Notes under the pieces: model-generated
The model's input: the letters and a program-made list of their open reading frames with translations, nothing else
Databases searched by the model: none
Told to the model about the DNA's origin: nothing
Assembly (NCBI RefSeq): GCF_003589595.1
Contig: NW_020653774.1
Coordinates: 678,846-742,845 of the forward strand
Direction: 5' to 3'
Origin: Hyposmocoma kahamanoa
Lineage: Eukaryota > Arthropoda > Insecta > Lepidoptera > Cosmopterigidae
Length of the DNA: 64,000 nucleotides
Part shown: positions 31,158-43,200 of the stretch, piece after piece
How positions within the stretch are numbered: position 1 is the stretch's first letter
How the letters are laid out: each line of letters starts with the position of its first letter
Program-made: the position numbers and the translations under genes

Positions 31158-31435
31158 AAAGTGACATCTCTAGACAGCTGCTGGTAGCTGTAAAGGTATT
31201 TTGCTGAGTGAAGAATCAGATTTCTCACAGAAGGCGCTACGGCAAAAAAATCGTTAAAAACCAAAACAAAGACCTGTCATAGAAGAATCCGTAAGGTCCG
31301 CCAGTTCGATCCGTGGCTTTTAGGTGGCATAGCGCCTGACACGGTTTGCTGGAAGACGTAGGTTCGAATCCAGCTGGATCGAAGGAATTTTTTCTAAGTG
31401 TTCTAAGTTTGTATTAATAATTATAACATTTGTTA
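31158..31435 (+). repeat. Family E SINE, long copy
   Basis: Begins AAGTGACATCTCTAGACAGC, with GATTTCTCACAGAAGGCGCT in the 5' region. It then has a degenerate tRNA-like part ending GTAGGTTCGAATCCAGCTGG (B-box) and the tail AAGTTTGTATTAATAATT. It lines up end to end with the minus copy 58820-59092, which defines a SINE of about 275 bp. Confidence 0.65.
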
Positions 31436-31510
31436 TAACAAAATTGAGGGCAAACATTATTTTATTGAGTTGGAAATCGAGTTTTGTTCAAATTTTTTTT
31501 TTTTATTTTT

Positions 31511-31800
31511 ATTTTTTTTTTATTGTGACTCGGCAAAATGACTGCACCGCGCCTGATGGAAAGTGCGAATACAGTCCAGAGATGAGAGTAACGGATGGAA
31601 AACACAAATATCTTCACTCCGTCACTATCATTTTGCCGGTCTGGCCAAACGCTTCTTCACACTACGTTTGAAGGACCCGATGTTATAGAGGGGAGGGAAT
31701 ACATGCGCCGGGAGTTGGTTCCACAATTTGATGGTTCGGCATAAGAACGAATTGCCAAACTTTTTAGTGCGGGACGGTATTAAACTGACAGATAATTAAA
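31511..31800 (+). repeat. Family G repeat, second copy with different 3' half
   Basis: Identical to the first copy up to TTTGCCGGTCTGGCCAAA, then diverges to CGCTTCTTCACACTACGTTT and GGAGTTGGTTCCACAATTTG. Confidence 0.6.
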
Positions 31801-32071
31801 TTAAAAAAAAGAAAAAAGAAATTGACAGATATTATTACAAAAGTTTACTGCTTGGTGATCTAAATGACTAGATTAGCCTTTTATGTTAAATTGATTCGCC
31901 ATTTTCAAAATGGCATTGAAACAAATCGATACAGAACGTCGTTAGATGGCCTAAACTAGAATCGATTTTCATGAAAATCGAATCTTAATGTGCAACATTA
32001 ATAGAGGGAATACACAGGATTTCAAGAGGGTGTTGTGTGGAATTGCCTCTTTTTCGTCAAAAACATTTTTG

Positions 32072-32275
32072 TTAACTGCCTCCGTGCCCGAACGGTTACC
32101 ATGCGTCCCAGTTCGCTTCCCGGGCCGAGAGAAATATTTGTATGGCCTACATTCATTTCTCTCGTGAGTTTGGGTGTAAATTGTGGTTGTCTATGCGTGT
32201 GTCCATGGCAACCGCGACACAGGGTTTCCCTGGTGCGGGGCTATGTTGAGTGTACGCGTTATTATTATTATTACA
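32072..32275 (+). repeat. Family B tRNA-like SINE with deleted head centre
   Basis: TTAACTGCCTCCGTGCCCGA, ACGGTTACCATGCGTCCCAG and TTCGCTTCCCGGGCCGAGAG; the body is complete and ends with (ATT)4 at 32258-32272. About 25 bp between the A- and B-box is missing, as in the 56.4 kb copy. Confidence 0.75.
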
Positions 32276-32454
32276 TCGAAATTTGTAATAAGTATGTAAT
32301 TGTACCAAATTCTGTATTTTCCGTTTCTGCCCGATTTATGAGGCAGAAATGGGTTAACCGGTTAAAATGGGCTTATGTTATGAAATATTTAGGCATCACA
32401 GTGTTAATCAGTTGATTAAACATAACGCCCCTTTACGTTAATCAACAATCAACG

Positions 32455-32640
32455 CATCACCGCACCACCCTGCCAAGCGATCGCATCTTTGGCATCGCCC
32501 GCGTCGCCCCAAATCAGTATAATTGGTTCAGTTGGACGCAAACTGCCATATTGAGTGATCTCGTGGAAGGTCCGCCACTTGGTCAGGGGCTGCTGGCACT
32601 TCGAGGTTTGACAGGTTAGTGAACTTTTGCATTGTCCGCG
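32455..32640. other. GC-richer open stretch, unresolved
   Basis: On the + strand a frame reads PSDRIFGIARVAPNQYNWFS, then LVEGPPLGQGLLALRGL, and stops at a possible donor (ACAG|GTTAGT, 32615). On the minus strand QYGSLRPTEPIILIWGDAGD loosely resembles the YGIILWGN region of LINE polymerases. I favour a LINE remnant on the minus strand but cannot settle it. Confidence 0.3.
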
Positions 32641-33998
32641 CTGAGGCCGTCACGTGGAATACGTGCTAGAAAGATAGGGTACAAATGTGATTGAGACGAA
32701 ATGATCGAACAATTGAATAAGCTTTGGGGGCTTTTATAACTTGTTTAGGCAGTTAATACAAAGAAAAATTCTGATAACAAACTAGTGGAAAAATTTCACA
32801 ACAAAAAATCGAGGTGGTAAATCATCAATTTGTTTGCTTGTTTGTAGAGAGCCTCTGGGTTTGCGATTATACATCGAAGAACTTTCGTTTGTGTAAAAAT
32901 TATACTAACTTCTTGTTAACACATTTGTACAAGCTACGCACTATGCCGCCTTAAACATTTGTAAGTGATGCAGAACAACATATTTATACATACATTTATT
33001 GACGACATTATCATTATTTGTTACATTAATTTTATAGCATGTAGAAGAAACGTTTATAGACGTTTGCAGTGTGCATGAGAAAAATATCTGCAATAGGGCA
33101 TCATTCGGCGAAAGCACGATGCACAAATGTGTTAAAAAAGAAGTGGTCGTAGGCGGGTGGCGGCGCTATAGTTTTGATTTCTAAGTTACGTACATTTGAG
33201 AATATTCGGCAACAAACATCTCGCTAACGGTGTAAAGGAAAACGTAGTGGTGAAACGTGCATGTCGAATAAGTTTCACAAAGCTTGGAAAACGGCATAGG
33301 TTCACAAACTTTCTGACTAACCGCCTACTTAAAACCAAAAAAAGATACCACAAAAAACACGTATTTTTAAGTTAACTTAACGCAAAAAAAATCACAAGGA
33401 AAAACAGATTACATACAAATAATTGTTTGACATATAATTGCAATTAAAATTAGAGGAAAAATGCAAAGTAGACAGTCTAGTACGGTCTGTGTTGCAGCGT
33501 TGTGCTAAGACGGAACTTATCTCGGCATAATAATATGCTGCAGTAACTTACCACAGCGCTGATTTTCAGTAAACCCGTAGAGCTCGACGCCAGCAATAAA
33601 CGCGAAAAATTATAAATACTGTTACAAATTACATTTACTATTATTATATATTATGATTAATATATAAATAAATATAATATAAAAGCAAGCTAAGATAAAT
33701 AATGATAATATCAAAATTCCTACATACTAAAACCCAAATAAATGAGATTATAGGGTTATTTATACACCGTCAGCGAACCTTTTACGTCAAAAATGGAGGA
33801 CCAATTGCTTCGAGGCCCTACCGCCCGCCCTTGGACTCTTCAGCGCCCATTGGGGGGCGATAGCGACAACTTTGGGAAACAATGGCCTAAATCATCTCCT
33901 TAGGGGAGAGGGACGGCAGTCGGGCAAAGAATGTGTTGATGAAATGTCGTCAAGTGACAATTGGATTGGAATGTCTTACGTATGTCTCTTGTGTCCAG
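32641..33998. other. Upstream region of the PDZ gene
   Basis: AT-rich, no recognised repeat. A good acceptor (TATGTCTCTTGTGTCCAG, ending 33998) just before the first ATG suggests a 5' UTR exon somewhere upstream, which I could not identify. No TATA or initiator can be called with confidence. Confidence 0.4.
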
Positions 33999-34002
33999 TG
34001 TT

Positions 34003-34218
34003 ATGCCACCAGCACCAGATATGGACGAAAAGAAGATCGATATGCGTCACAGCAAGCTCAAGGCGGAAGAGGCAGCTCTCCTGGCCGGCGAGTTAAAGAA
34101 GCCCTCGTGGCAGTCCAAGAACGAGGGCATCCACGAGAGGGTCAGCTTCGAGGACTCCATTTGGGGCTTCGACCTGGCCGGTGGCTCTTTTTATAAGACG
34201 CCTTTGAGAGTTGTTCAT
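34003..34218 (+). CDS. PDZ gene, coding exon 1
   Basis: Encodes MPPAPDMDEKK to PLRVVH. The exon probably starts at 33999 after the acceptor TTGTGTCCAG. The ATG at 34003 is the first in frame, and an upstream in-frame ATG would lie before the acceptor. The donor is CAT|GTAAGT, phase 0. Confidence 0.8.
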
Positions 34219-37200
34219 GTAAGTTGGTTTATGTTTTTGTGGTTAACTGCAAAAAGCACTTCCTATATCTCCTAGTACAAAATCTGTAAAAAGAATCCTA
34301 AACAAAAAAAAATGTAGGTATATATAGCGGTTTTCTTGTAAAATTTCGAGGTAAGTTTGTGTTTTTTCTATAGTGAAAATTTTTACGAATCGTGTTTTCA
34401 CACCGTATAGTAATCAGAGCATGTTCTCAATTTTACTATATATTATTTCAACGTGATTGATCCAACACTTAAACAACCATTTGAAGTACTATACGGTAAT
34501 ATACTCTTGACGGTTTACAGCGGAATTGGATGATGAGATTCGCTTCCCGGTAGTGTCAATTTCGGTAATGAATTTTTCTAAATTTGTCTCGGTCAGATTG
34601 TTCTGTGCGGTTCTATGTGTACCCATACTATTTCAGGAATTTCAGTTTGAGAAGAAACAATATTATTGGGAATGAAACAGCATGTAAACTCAAAAGTCTA
34701 GTCGTTTCTCAATACATTATTTATAGATTATGCTTTAAATAAATAAAATCGTATATAAACTTTATCTCTTCCCAGGTAAAGCCGGATAGTAGAGCGGAAA
34801 AAGCCGGCATCCGCATCGGTGACAAAATCAAGCGGATCAACGACATCGATACCTCAACGCTCACTATCCAGGAGGCGCATGAGATCATAATCGAATCCGG
34901 AGTTCATCTCAAGATCGCTGTCACTGCGTAAGTTCAAACACAAATAATTAAATTACCCTCTTCCTCTACCTGCTCCTCCTCCTCCTCGTGCTAATAATAC
35001 CAAAGAAATATAGGGGAAAAAATAAACATTATAACTTTAAGAGGTAACGAGGTAACGAGGGGACAAGGTCATAGACTTGGTGGACTGGTCTTATCTTTCT
35101 TGTCTTCTAATGTTAGTTTCATCAACGTAAGCTGACATTGTCTTTTATTTTTAAGGCCTGAAGATGAAGAAGACTCCTACTTCTGCTACCAAGATCCTAC
35201 TGTAAGTACTCTTGTCTTATTACATAATTACTATTGGTTGCTGCGCACTTTTTTCATAAATGAATGGCGCTTTCTTTTGTAAATTGTAATTACTTTTTTG
35301 CATCTTTAAAGTAACCCTTTATTTAATGGCATGTCTACGCCCACACACACACAAGCACGCAAACAAAGGTAAAGATCAGAAAAAACACGTTTCATTACCA
35401 CATTGCTTATTATATAACGTAGTTACTTCTATAAGTGTGTGTTTGGAGATACAGAACATAGATCTATTTTTTTAGTACAGTCTCCAAGAAGTTAACTTTT
35501 GGTTATACGTTTAACAACACACTTTCAATAATAAACTGGCGTAATCAGTAAATTACCATAACTGGGACTTTTATTAAATCAATAAAAAGTACGAAATAAA
35601 ACTAATACATCAATTTTAAAAGGCATATTGCTATGTACGTTTTTTAAATCTGTCACATTGAAGTCTAGGAGGTGTTTGCTGCAGTTGCTAACAAAATATA
35701 CGTCAAATTGACGCCTCAATCAAGATAAAATTATTGTTAACGATGGATTTTCAAAGGATCTCAGAAAGGAGAACTCATCACGGTCATTAAAGCGATATTT
35801 TATATCCTTAACTTTGAAGGGAGTTATAAACTTTCATGAAGCTAATATTGAACGTTGGCAGTTGCTAATTAATGTATTAAACGTAGAATAATTCATATCC
35901 GAAAATTGGAACAGTCGAGAATCGTGAAGGCGTGACAGTTTTGCGAATGGCTTTTCTACGAATATTGCCCACGCTGTTGTCTTATGAAAGAGATCATTAT
36001 GTATAACATATAACATAAAAATGGTGTTGTGAAGGCGTTGAAGGATAACTAAAAAGCATGTAAATTTAGTTACAGCCTACACTGGTTTTGATAAATTTAT
36101 TAGGTAGGTAGGTATAATGTTTTCTTGTATGCTTTTTGTATGAAATAAATATAAACTCCCAATGTGTAACAATTGCGAAAACCTAAGAACTTAATTTCCA
36201 CTTTGTTAGAAAATAATAGAGTTGTTTATTTCATATTATCAATGTCACAATATTACAATTTTATGATACAATCATAAAATGTAAAAGACAATCTTATTAA
36301 AGGTTAATAAGATTGTCACTAAAATAAACAATAATAATGACTATAAAATTAAAAAATAGTATAATAGTATAACTAAAAAAACAAATTAACTTGTAATATT
36401 GCACAAATATAACAACATTAAACATAAAAATAAAATTAAAATTACTTTGAAAGGTGTAATACCTCTGCAATGTACAATTCATAATCTAATAAAAAGAATT
36501 TCAACCGGGTATAAAAAAAACATTTCGTCGTTTGTAAAGCTTTTTAGATTTGCAAGTAGATGTTCGTAGAATTTTTAGTTACGACCATAGTATAAAGTCC
36601 TACGGGATTCTCTTGTGGAGTAAAGCGGAAGGCATTCAAACCATTTTTGTATTGCAAAAACGAGTGATTCGTTCTGTGTGCCGTTTAAACTCCCGTGTTT
36701 CTCAGAGAAAAGTTTAATGAGACTGGTATGATGACTGGGGCATCACAGTACATTTACTGTAATATTTCGTATGTCCGTAAAAATATATATATAAATCATT
36801 AAGAAAGCAGATGTCCATAATATTAACCTTATAGAACTAAGTCCAAACTCATGGTATCACGATTTCGTTTAACTGGTAAATGATTCTATTATGATGAAGT
36901 GTATAATATTTTACAATATAATTCGGGAGCATATTATTAAGATTATCATTTCCTAAGTTTATTTTTTTATTTTATTATTTGGAAGATTTACAAATCTCCA
37001 TAAGTAGTACAGAAAATAGGTTATTAAGATCTTAAAACCTGTATTAAAATTATTTTAATTGAAAACTACGTGTTAGATAAAGATGTAGGGAAAGACGGCA
37101 TGACTCTAGATTCGACACCAATTTGATTCAAAGTGTATTGTTTTTAAGTTTATTTGAAACGAGCAATTCCTAGAGTTTCTTGCTCGTTCTTCTCAGGGAA

Positions 37201-40200
37201 AGAACAGTGAATTTATTTTACCAATGGAATAAATACTTATTGGTTTTAAATTTGGCGGATTTCTCTCGGATAGGTAACAAGTTATACGTTCCAGGTTAGT
37301 TTCAAAACCAATACCAAAATTTCGTCACCCAACAAGCATATAAATTGGAGCATCGGTATGCGACCTGTAAATTACGCCACCGGTGGTTCAGTATCACAAA
37401 AAAATATTTTATATAATAAGCCTATAATTAAAGTGATTAACAATCCCAAAAAGACGTCGGAGTCGGTGCCAATGAGACGAATAGCCTCGATTTGTCACCC
37501 GCAAATAGACAGTCACGAGTCGCCACTCCTCTTAATTTGATTACTGATTGGCAGCGTCATTGTGACAGCCACACATCTCATTCACGGCGGGCGTGTGGAT
37601 TCTTTTGTTGGTAATAAATAACAATATGATGCATAAAATAAGGTTTTATTGTGACTCCAATTCCTACCCTTGGTATAGTAAAGCAACATGTGATAATACG
37701 TCATAAATGTTTTTAACAAATTCATAAAAATATAAGAACTACATGACACAAATTACTAATTAACGTATAATTTTCTAGCTCTCGTATTTAAGCACAAATA
37801 CTTTTTTTATGATACCATGTGACATGGCGGACAAGTCGTGTACATGGTGAAAAGCTACGGCATTATTATTAAATCGCAAATATCTGTGGGTCACCATGAG
37901 ACCAGCATCGTTGCCTCTCAAAACCGGACCACAGTCATGATCATATTACTGCTTGGCTACAGGCCATAGGAGTCTAACTACCTCAAGTTATAATTACAGC
38001 AGAAGACTTTCTTGTGAAAGATTTTGTTCAGGGAAGTACTGTCATCTTACCTATTTCTGCCGCCAAGCAAGTAATGTCAGCATTTCTGTGTTCCGGTTTT
38101 GAAGGGTTAAGGGTACTGGTGAAATTACAGGCACAAGGGACTTGTCAACGTATGTCTCAGGGTGTCGGGCGCTGTGGCAGTGCCTCTCAGATCATTGCGG
38201 TTTAAATTTGAAACTGTTGCGACAGGCGTGCCGCTTACATGCAAAGTATCGTGTAAGAAATAAGGCCGTGACACACAGGGCTAAGAGCGTTTTCTATAAC
38301 GGAACCTTAAATTTTACTCCAATAAATTATGATTAACGGGATCTAATAATTCTATGTCAGACTATTACAGTTCAATTTGCGAGGCATTGTTGAACATAAA
38401 TAATTACACTGTTCATAAATCTTATATTATTTGGAATATTTGTTGAAACCACGTATTCATATACACCCCGTACCTTACACAACATAACACCCGAACTAAA
38501 TCAAAATATAGCAATAACTCGTTTACAATCCATTAAGGGCAACAATAGAAGAACAGCGTCTAGACAAATGGCCGCAATAAGATATTTCATTGTGTGTTAT
38601 CATTCCCTTACATTACGGCTCTTATAGAAAACATTCTGGTAAATGCTTTTTAAGCCTGTTCTAAAACGAATTGTCTTTTTTAAAATGAATATACTTATTG
38701 TTGACACAAATATCGAACAAACACAAAGAAAAATTAACCACTACTGTTGCCTCAACGTGGCTACCGAGCTACGGAACAAACCAGCAGATCTTATAAATTT
38801 CTCTAGGTGGTTGTTGCGAATTTTTGTAATGGTTTATAAAGGGTTTTTTTTGCCGTACCGCCACCTCAACTTAACCTTACATAATTCTGCCGCAAAGTAA
38901 TAATGGTAGCATTACTGCGTTCCGGTTTTGAAAGGTAAGGGTGCTGGTGCAAGCAGTGTCGCTTGTCACAAAACATTTTATAGAAAATATTTTCTACGTG
39001 TCAACATCTGTACAAGTTGTGGTTTCATAAATAAATGAATAATGTATCGAGTTTTTCGTATATTTATCGCGTACATAATCGCGTATATTTGTTTTTCAAA
39101 CAAACCAATTTCGGCCCTTTGACATATTTCAGTTTTTTGTTGACCATGGACCTGTAAAAAAAGTTTCATTCCTGAACGAATTACGATTTATATAAATAGG
39201 AGAGTTGAAAAGGTTTATTAATGGAAGTGCATGACTTAAAAAGATTGAAGAGAGGTTTGTTAGAATCGTGTAAAGTCAAAAGGCGTGTATACCCTACATA
39301 TGATGTCTGTAGTTTTTAATATTGTTAATATTCGCGTCGATATCGTCCAAATTTACTCGAATTATAGGCGACGAAGAGGTCTCATCACGCCTTGAACCTC
39401 TGCAACTGCGTAGAGATGTTGCATCGCTTAGCGCCTTTTACCGCATGTACCATGGTGAGTGCTCTGAAGAGCTGTTCANNNNNNNNNNNNNNNNNNNNNN
39501 NNNNNNNNNNNNNNNNNNNNNNNNNNNNNNNNNNNNNNNNNNNNNNNNNNNNNNNNNNNNNNNNNNNNNNNNNNNNNNNNNNNNNNNNNNNNNNNNNNNN
39601 NNNNNNNNNNNNNNNNNNNNNNNNNNNNNNNNNNNNNNNNNNNNNNNNNNNNNNNNNNNNNNNNNNNNNNNNNNNNNNNNNNNNNNNNNNNNNNNNNNNN
39701 NNNNNNNNNNNNNNNNNNNNNNNNNNNNNNNNNNNNNNNNNNNNNNNNNNNNNNNNNNNNNNNNNNNNNNNNNNNNNNNNNNNNNNNNNNNNNNNNNNNN
39801 NNNNNNNNNNNNNNNNNNNNNNNNNNNNNNNNNNNNNNNNNNNNNNNNNNNNNNNNNNNNNNNNNNNNNNNNNNNNNNCATTTGCCAGAATGGAAAAATA
39901 GGTGAATTACAACAACATTTAATTTTTTTGTGTGTTAACAATGAAGTGTGTTGTCTATCTATCTATCCTTAAAAATAAAACTATTTTTATGGACCTAAAT
40001 TACGTATATTTAATGTTTTAAGCAAACCAACATTTCGGGCTCCTATCTGGACCTAATGTCACTATGGACCCGACCGACTGAGTTAGATTTTAGATTTAGA
40101 TTTATTTTATTATCTTGCAAACTTTACATTATTATATACAACATATTGTATTACAAGAATCGTTACAAATAGTAATAAATGTTACATTTCAAAAAATTAC

Positions 40201-43200
40201 AAATATCCAGTACAAGTTTTGTACAACGTAATTTTAACATAGTCAATGTAGTTATGTGAAATAATGTAGGAACATATTATTAAAATAGTTTCATTCCAAC
40301 ATATTAAATAATAATTATGTCAATATAATGATTGTATGCATAAAGTTTATGTAATTTATTCATTTCTTTAAAATAATATCTATACCTAATAATCTATAAA
40401 TTACAACATATATTGCAAGTTAGTTTTAGCCTTCAGACAGTTGTCTTAATTTTTTTACGATAACCAGTTACGGGACGAACAATCGTGCTCTGGGGTGTCG
40501 TGCCCAATGGGCTGGAATCGCTTACCCTTTGAATAGCCAAGTTCATTGTTTGGCGAAAGCATGAAGAATATAGAAAGTATGCCAGCCACCTGATCCATGA
40601 AATTGGTTTAAAACGCAATTCTTTACAACTGACAACCCAAAGCTCGAAGTCTACCCAACTCAGATCAAGTTCACTTGCTAAACTCGATAAAGTTGTTTAT
40701 TGACGGATGGATCCGGCGAAGGCTGCGGTATAAATAATGTAGTTAGGATTATACACCTGGTGGTAAGCGACGCACCTGCTCATAACAGTAGCAGTGCCAC
40801 TCAGAGTTTAAAATAGCAAAGATCTGAGAAGCACCACCTTGAGACATAAGTTGATGTGTCTATAATTTCACCAGCACCCTTACCCTGTAAAATCGAAACG
40901 CAGTAATGCTCACGATACTGCTTGGCCGCAGAAATAGGTAAGATGGCACTACTTCCATGAACAAAATCTTTCACATGGAGTTCAGTGGCCTGTCGCTTCA
41001 ATAGATACAGAAAGCGGGGCTGTTGGATACGGCACGTATCGTTCGCCGGTACTTAAACTTAGGTCCCTGAGGAACACCGCATCTCCTATTTAAAAATATA
41101 CCTTTAAGGTCATGGATGAAGCCTTAATTGAATTATATTTTTATATTTCACGAATCGAAATAGTTTAATTATAATAGTCATTACATATTTTGGTACTGCA
41201 GTGCCTCTGCAATGTTTGCTCTATCCCATACAAGCTGCTTTAATGCGGTCTTGCGGAGAAAGGTAGCATCTTTGGTTAGTAGGCTCCGGGGTAGTGGCAA
41301 CAGCATTCTGAGAGTTGTTGCAAACGACCACAGAGCGCCTGTACTGAGGCATCTCGTACGGACAATGATTCCGCACGAGATGCCTCGTAAGTACATGACA
41401 TTTTAGTTTCTAAGTAATTTATAATTATAATTTCATACTAACAATAGTCTATAAGTTTGTTCCTTTATTTTTTTACTAACACCAATGGATCCTGTTATCT
41501 GAGAAAATAAATAATTTGAATTTGAATTTGAATATTTAGCATTAAAGTAAAAAAAAAAATATTTGGACGTATTGGTTAGACGGTAGTGGTAGCCTAGTAA
41601 GAGGCTATAACTGTCGCTTTTTGATATTGCAAATTCAAGCTTCATTAATAAAAATGGAGGTAAATTACTTTGCTAATCTGCGAACCCAGTGTATGGTTAA
41701 ATCGTGGAAAATAGCTGTGCCTATGTTGAATGTTTTTTTTTAATGAATTTTACCACACTCTCACCGTATAAAATATATACACAAACATAACTATAGCTGC
41801 AAACACATGCATATATAAATACATATAATTCAGGCCTTTTTCCCATCGGGGTAGGCATAGACAACAGTCTTGCTCAAACTTGCTAAAGTCCTGACACATA
41901 TACTTCGCCTCGTCAACAGGAATCAGTGCTTTCATACACGCTCGTCGGTTAAGGGTATTCTTGACCTGGCCCTTCTTTAGGATGGCCTTAATTGGTCATG
42001 ATAACTTCGCCTTGGTCAGCCCTTACCACACTCACCCTATAAACCTGTTTCGTCAATCTGCTTTCATTAATTTTCTCTACATGTCCGAACCATCTAAGCA
42101 TCCTTTTCTACAAACACCAACACCAAAAAGACACCCGACACGTGTTTCGCCTCTTTACGAGGCGTGCTCAGGAGTTGTTGATAGTTCGACACTCGGCCGA
42201 AGAAATTCTACGGTTTGCGGATAATGGATTTCTACAAAGTAACGCCTGAAACTATTAATTATCCTAAAGCTTCGTTTTATCTATTAAAGTGCATTTTGAA
42301 TGGGGAACTATAAATTGTTTTGTGTATCGATGTCTTGATGATTGTTCTGCTCCACTAAGCTAAATTTGATACCAAGTGAATACGGGGAGCTTTTTAATGT
42401 CATAAGGATTTCCAGCAGATACCCCGTGTAACTTTTTTTTGAAGCACGTGAAATGTCCATGAACATTATTTTTAGATCTGACCGGGAAAAAGCCTTATGC
42501 GATTTGACAGCATGTAGAACAAAAATATTGGGTTCTACTGGAGGTGTTGAAGTAGTAAAGGGGTCCATTTTATTGATTGTAGCTGGAGCAGGGCTACGAT
42601 AGCGACGAGGAGCGGAGAAGAGAGGAGGAGAAGGCGCGTAAGCGACGCATCCACTGCAAAGTTGTAAGTTACAATATAATAATAATATTGTTCCACACCA
42701 ATTGTCTGGTCTCAAACTAAGAAATACCCTGCCTGTCTTCTTTTTCCTGTACTGTCTTCTTCTTTTTCCTTTCCTTATCCCACGTTAGGTGGGATCGGCA
42801 CAACATGTATTTTTCTTCCACTCTCCCCTATCAGCCGTCATTTATATACTCACACCTTTCTTGTCAATGTCATCTTTCACTCAATGCATCCATCTTTTCT
42901 TTGGTCTGCCTTTTCTCTTAAATCCTTACTTCAAATACCCTGTACTATACCTGAACTAATTTAGAAAAGTTCATTTCTTAAATAGGTCGTACCAGAAATC
43001 GAACCCGGCCCTTCTCATCCAGCGCCCATAGTGTAAACAATTGGGCCACCGAAGTCTCTAAGTGGAAATTCGATATACAAACGCATTTTTCAAAATTTAA
43101 TTTGAGGCATACCGAAGGGCCATAATCTCTGCTTACCTTAATAGACGATAAGCATAGCGGTACGTATGTATGTAATTTATTATAGATTTCATATAATATA

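Noticed and set aside
39322..39972. Apparent 216-codon protein across the N gap
   Set aside because: The middle is unknown bases; only the first about 38 codons are real sequence (LINE C-terminus).
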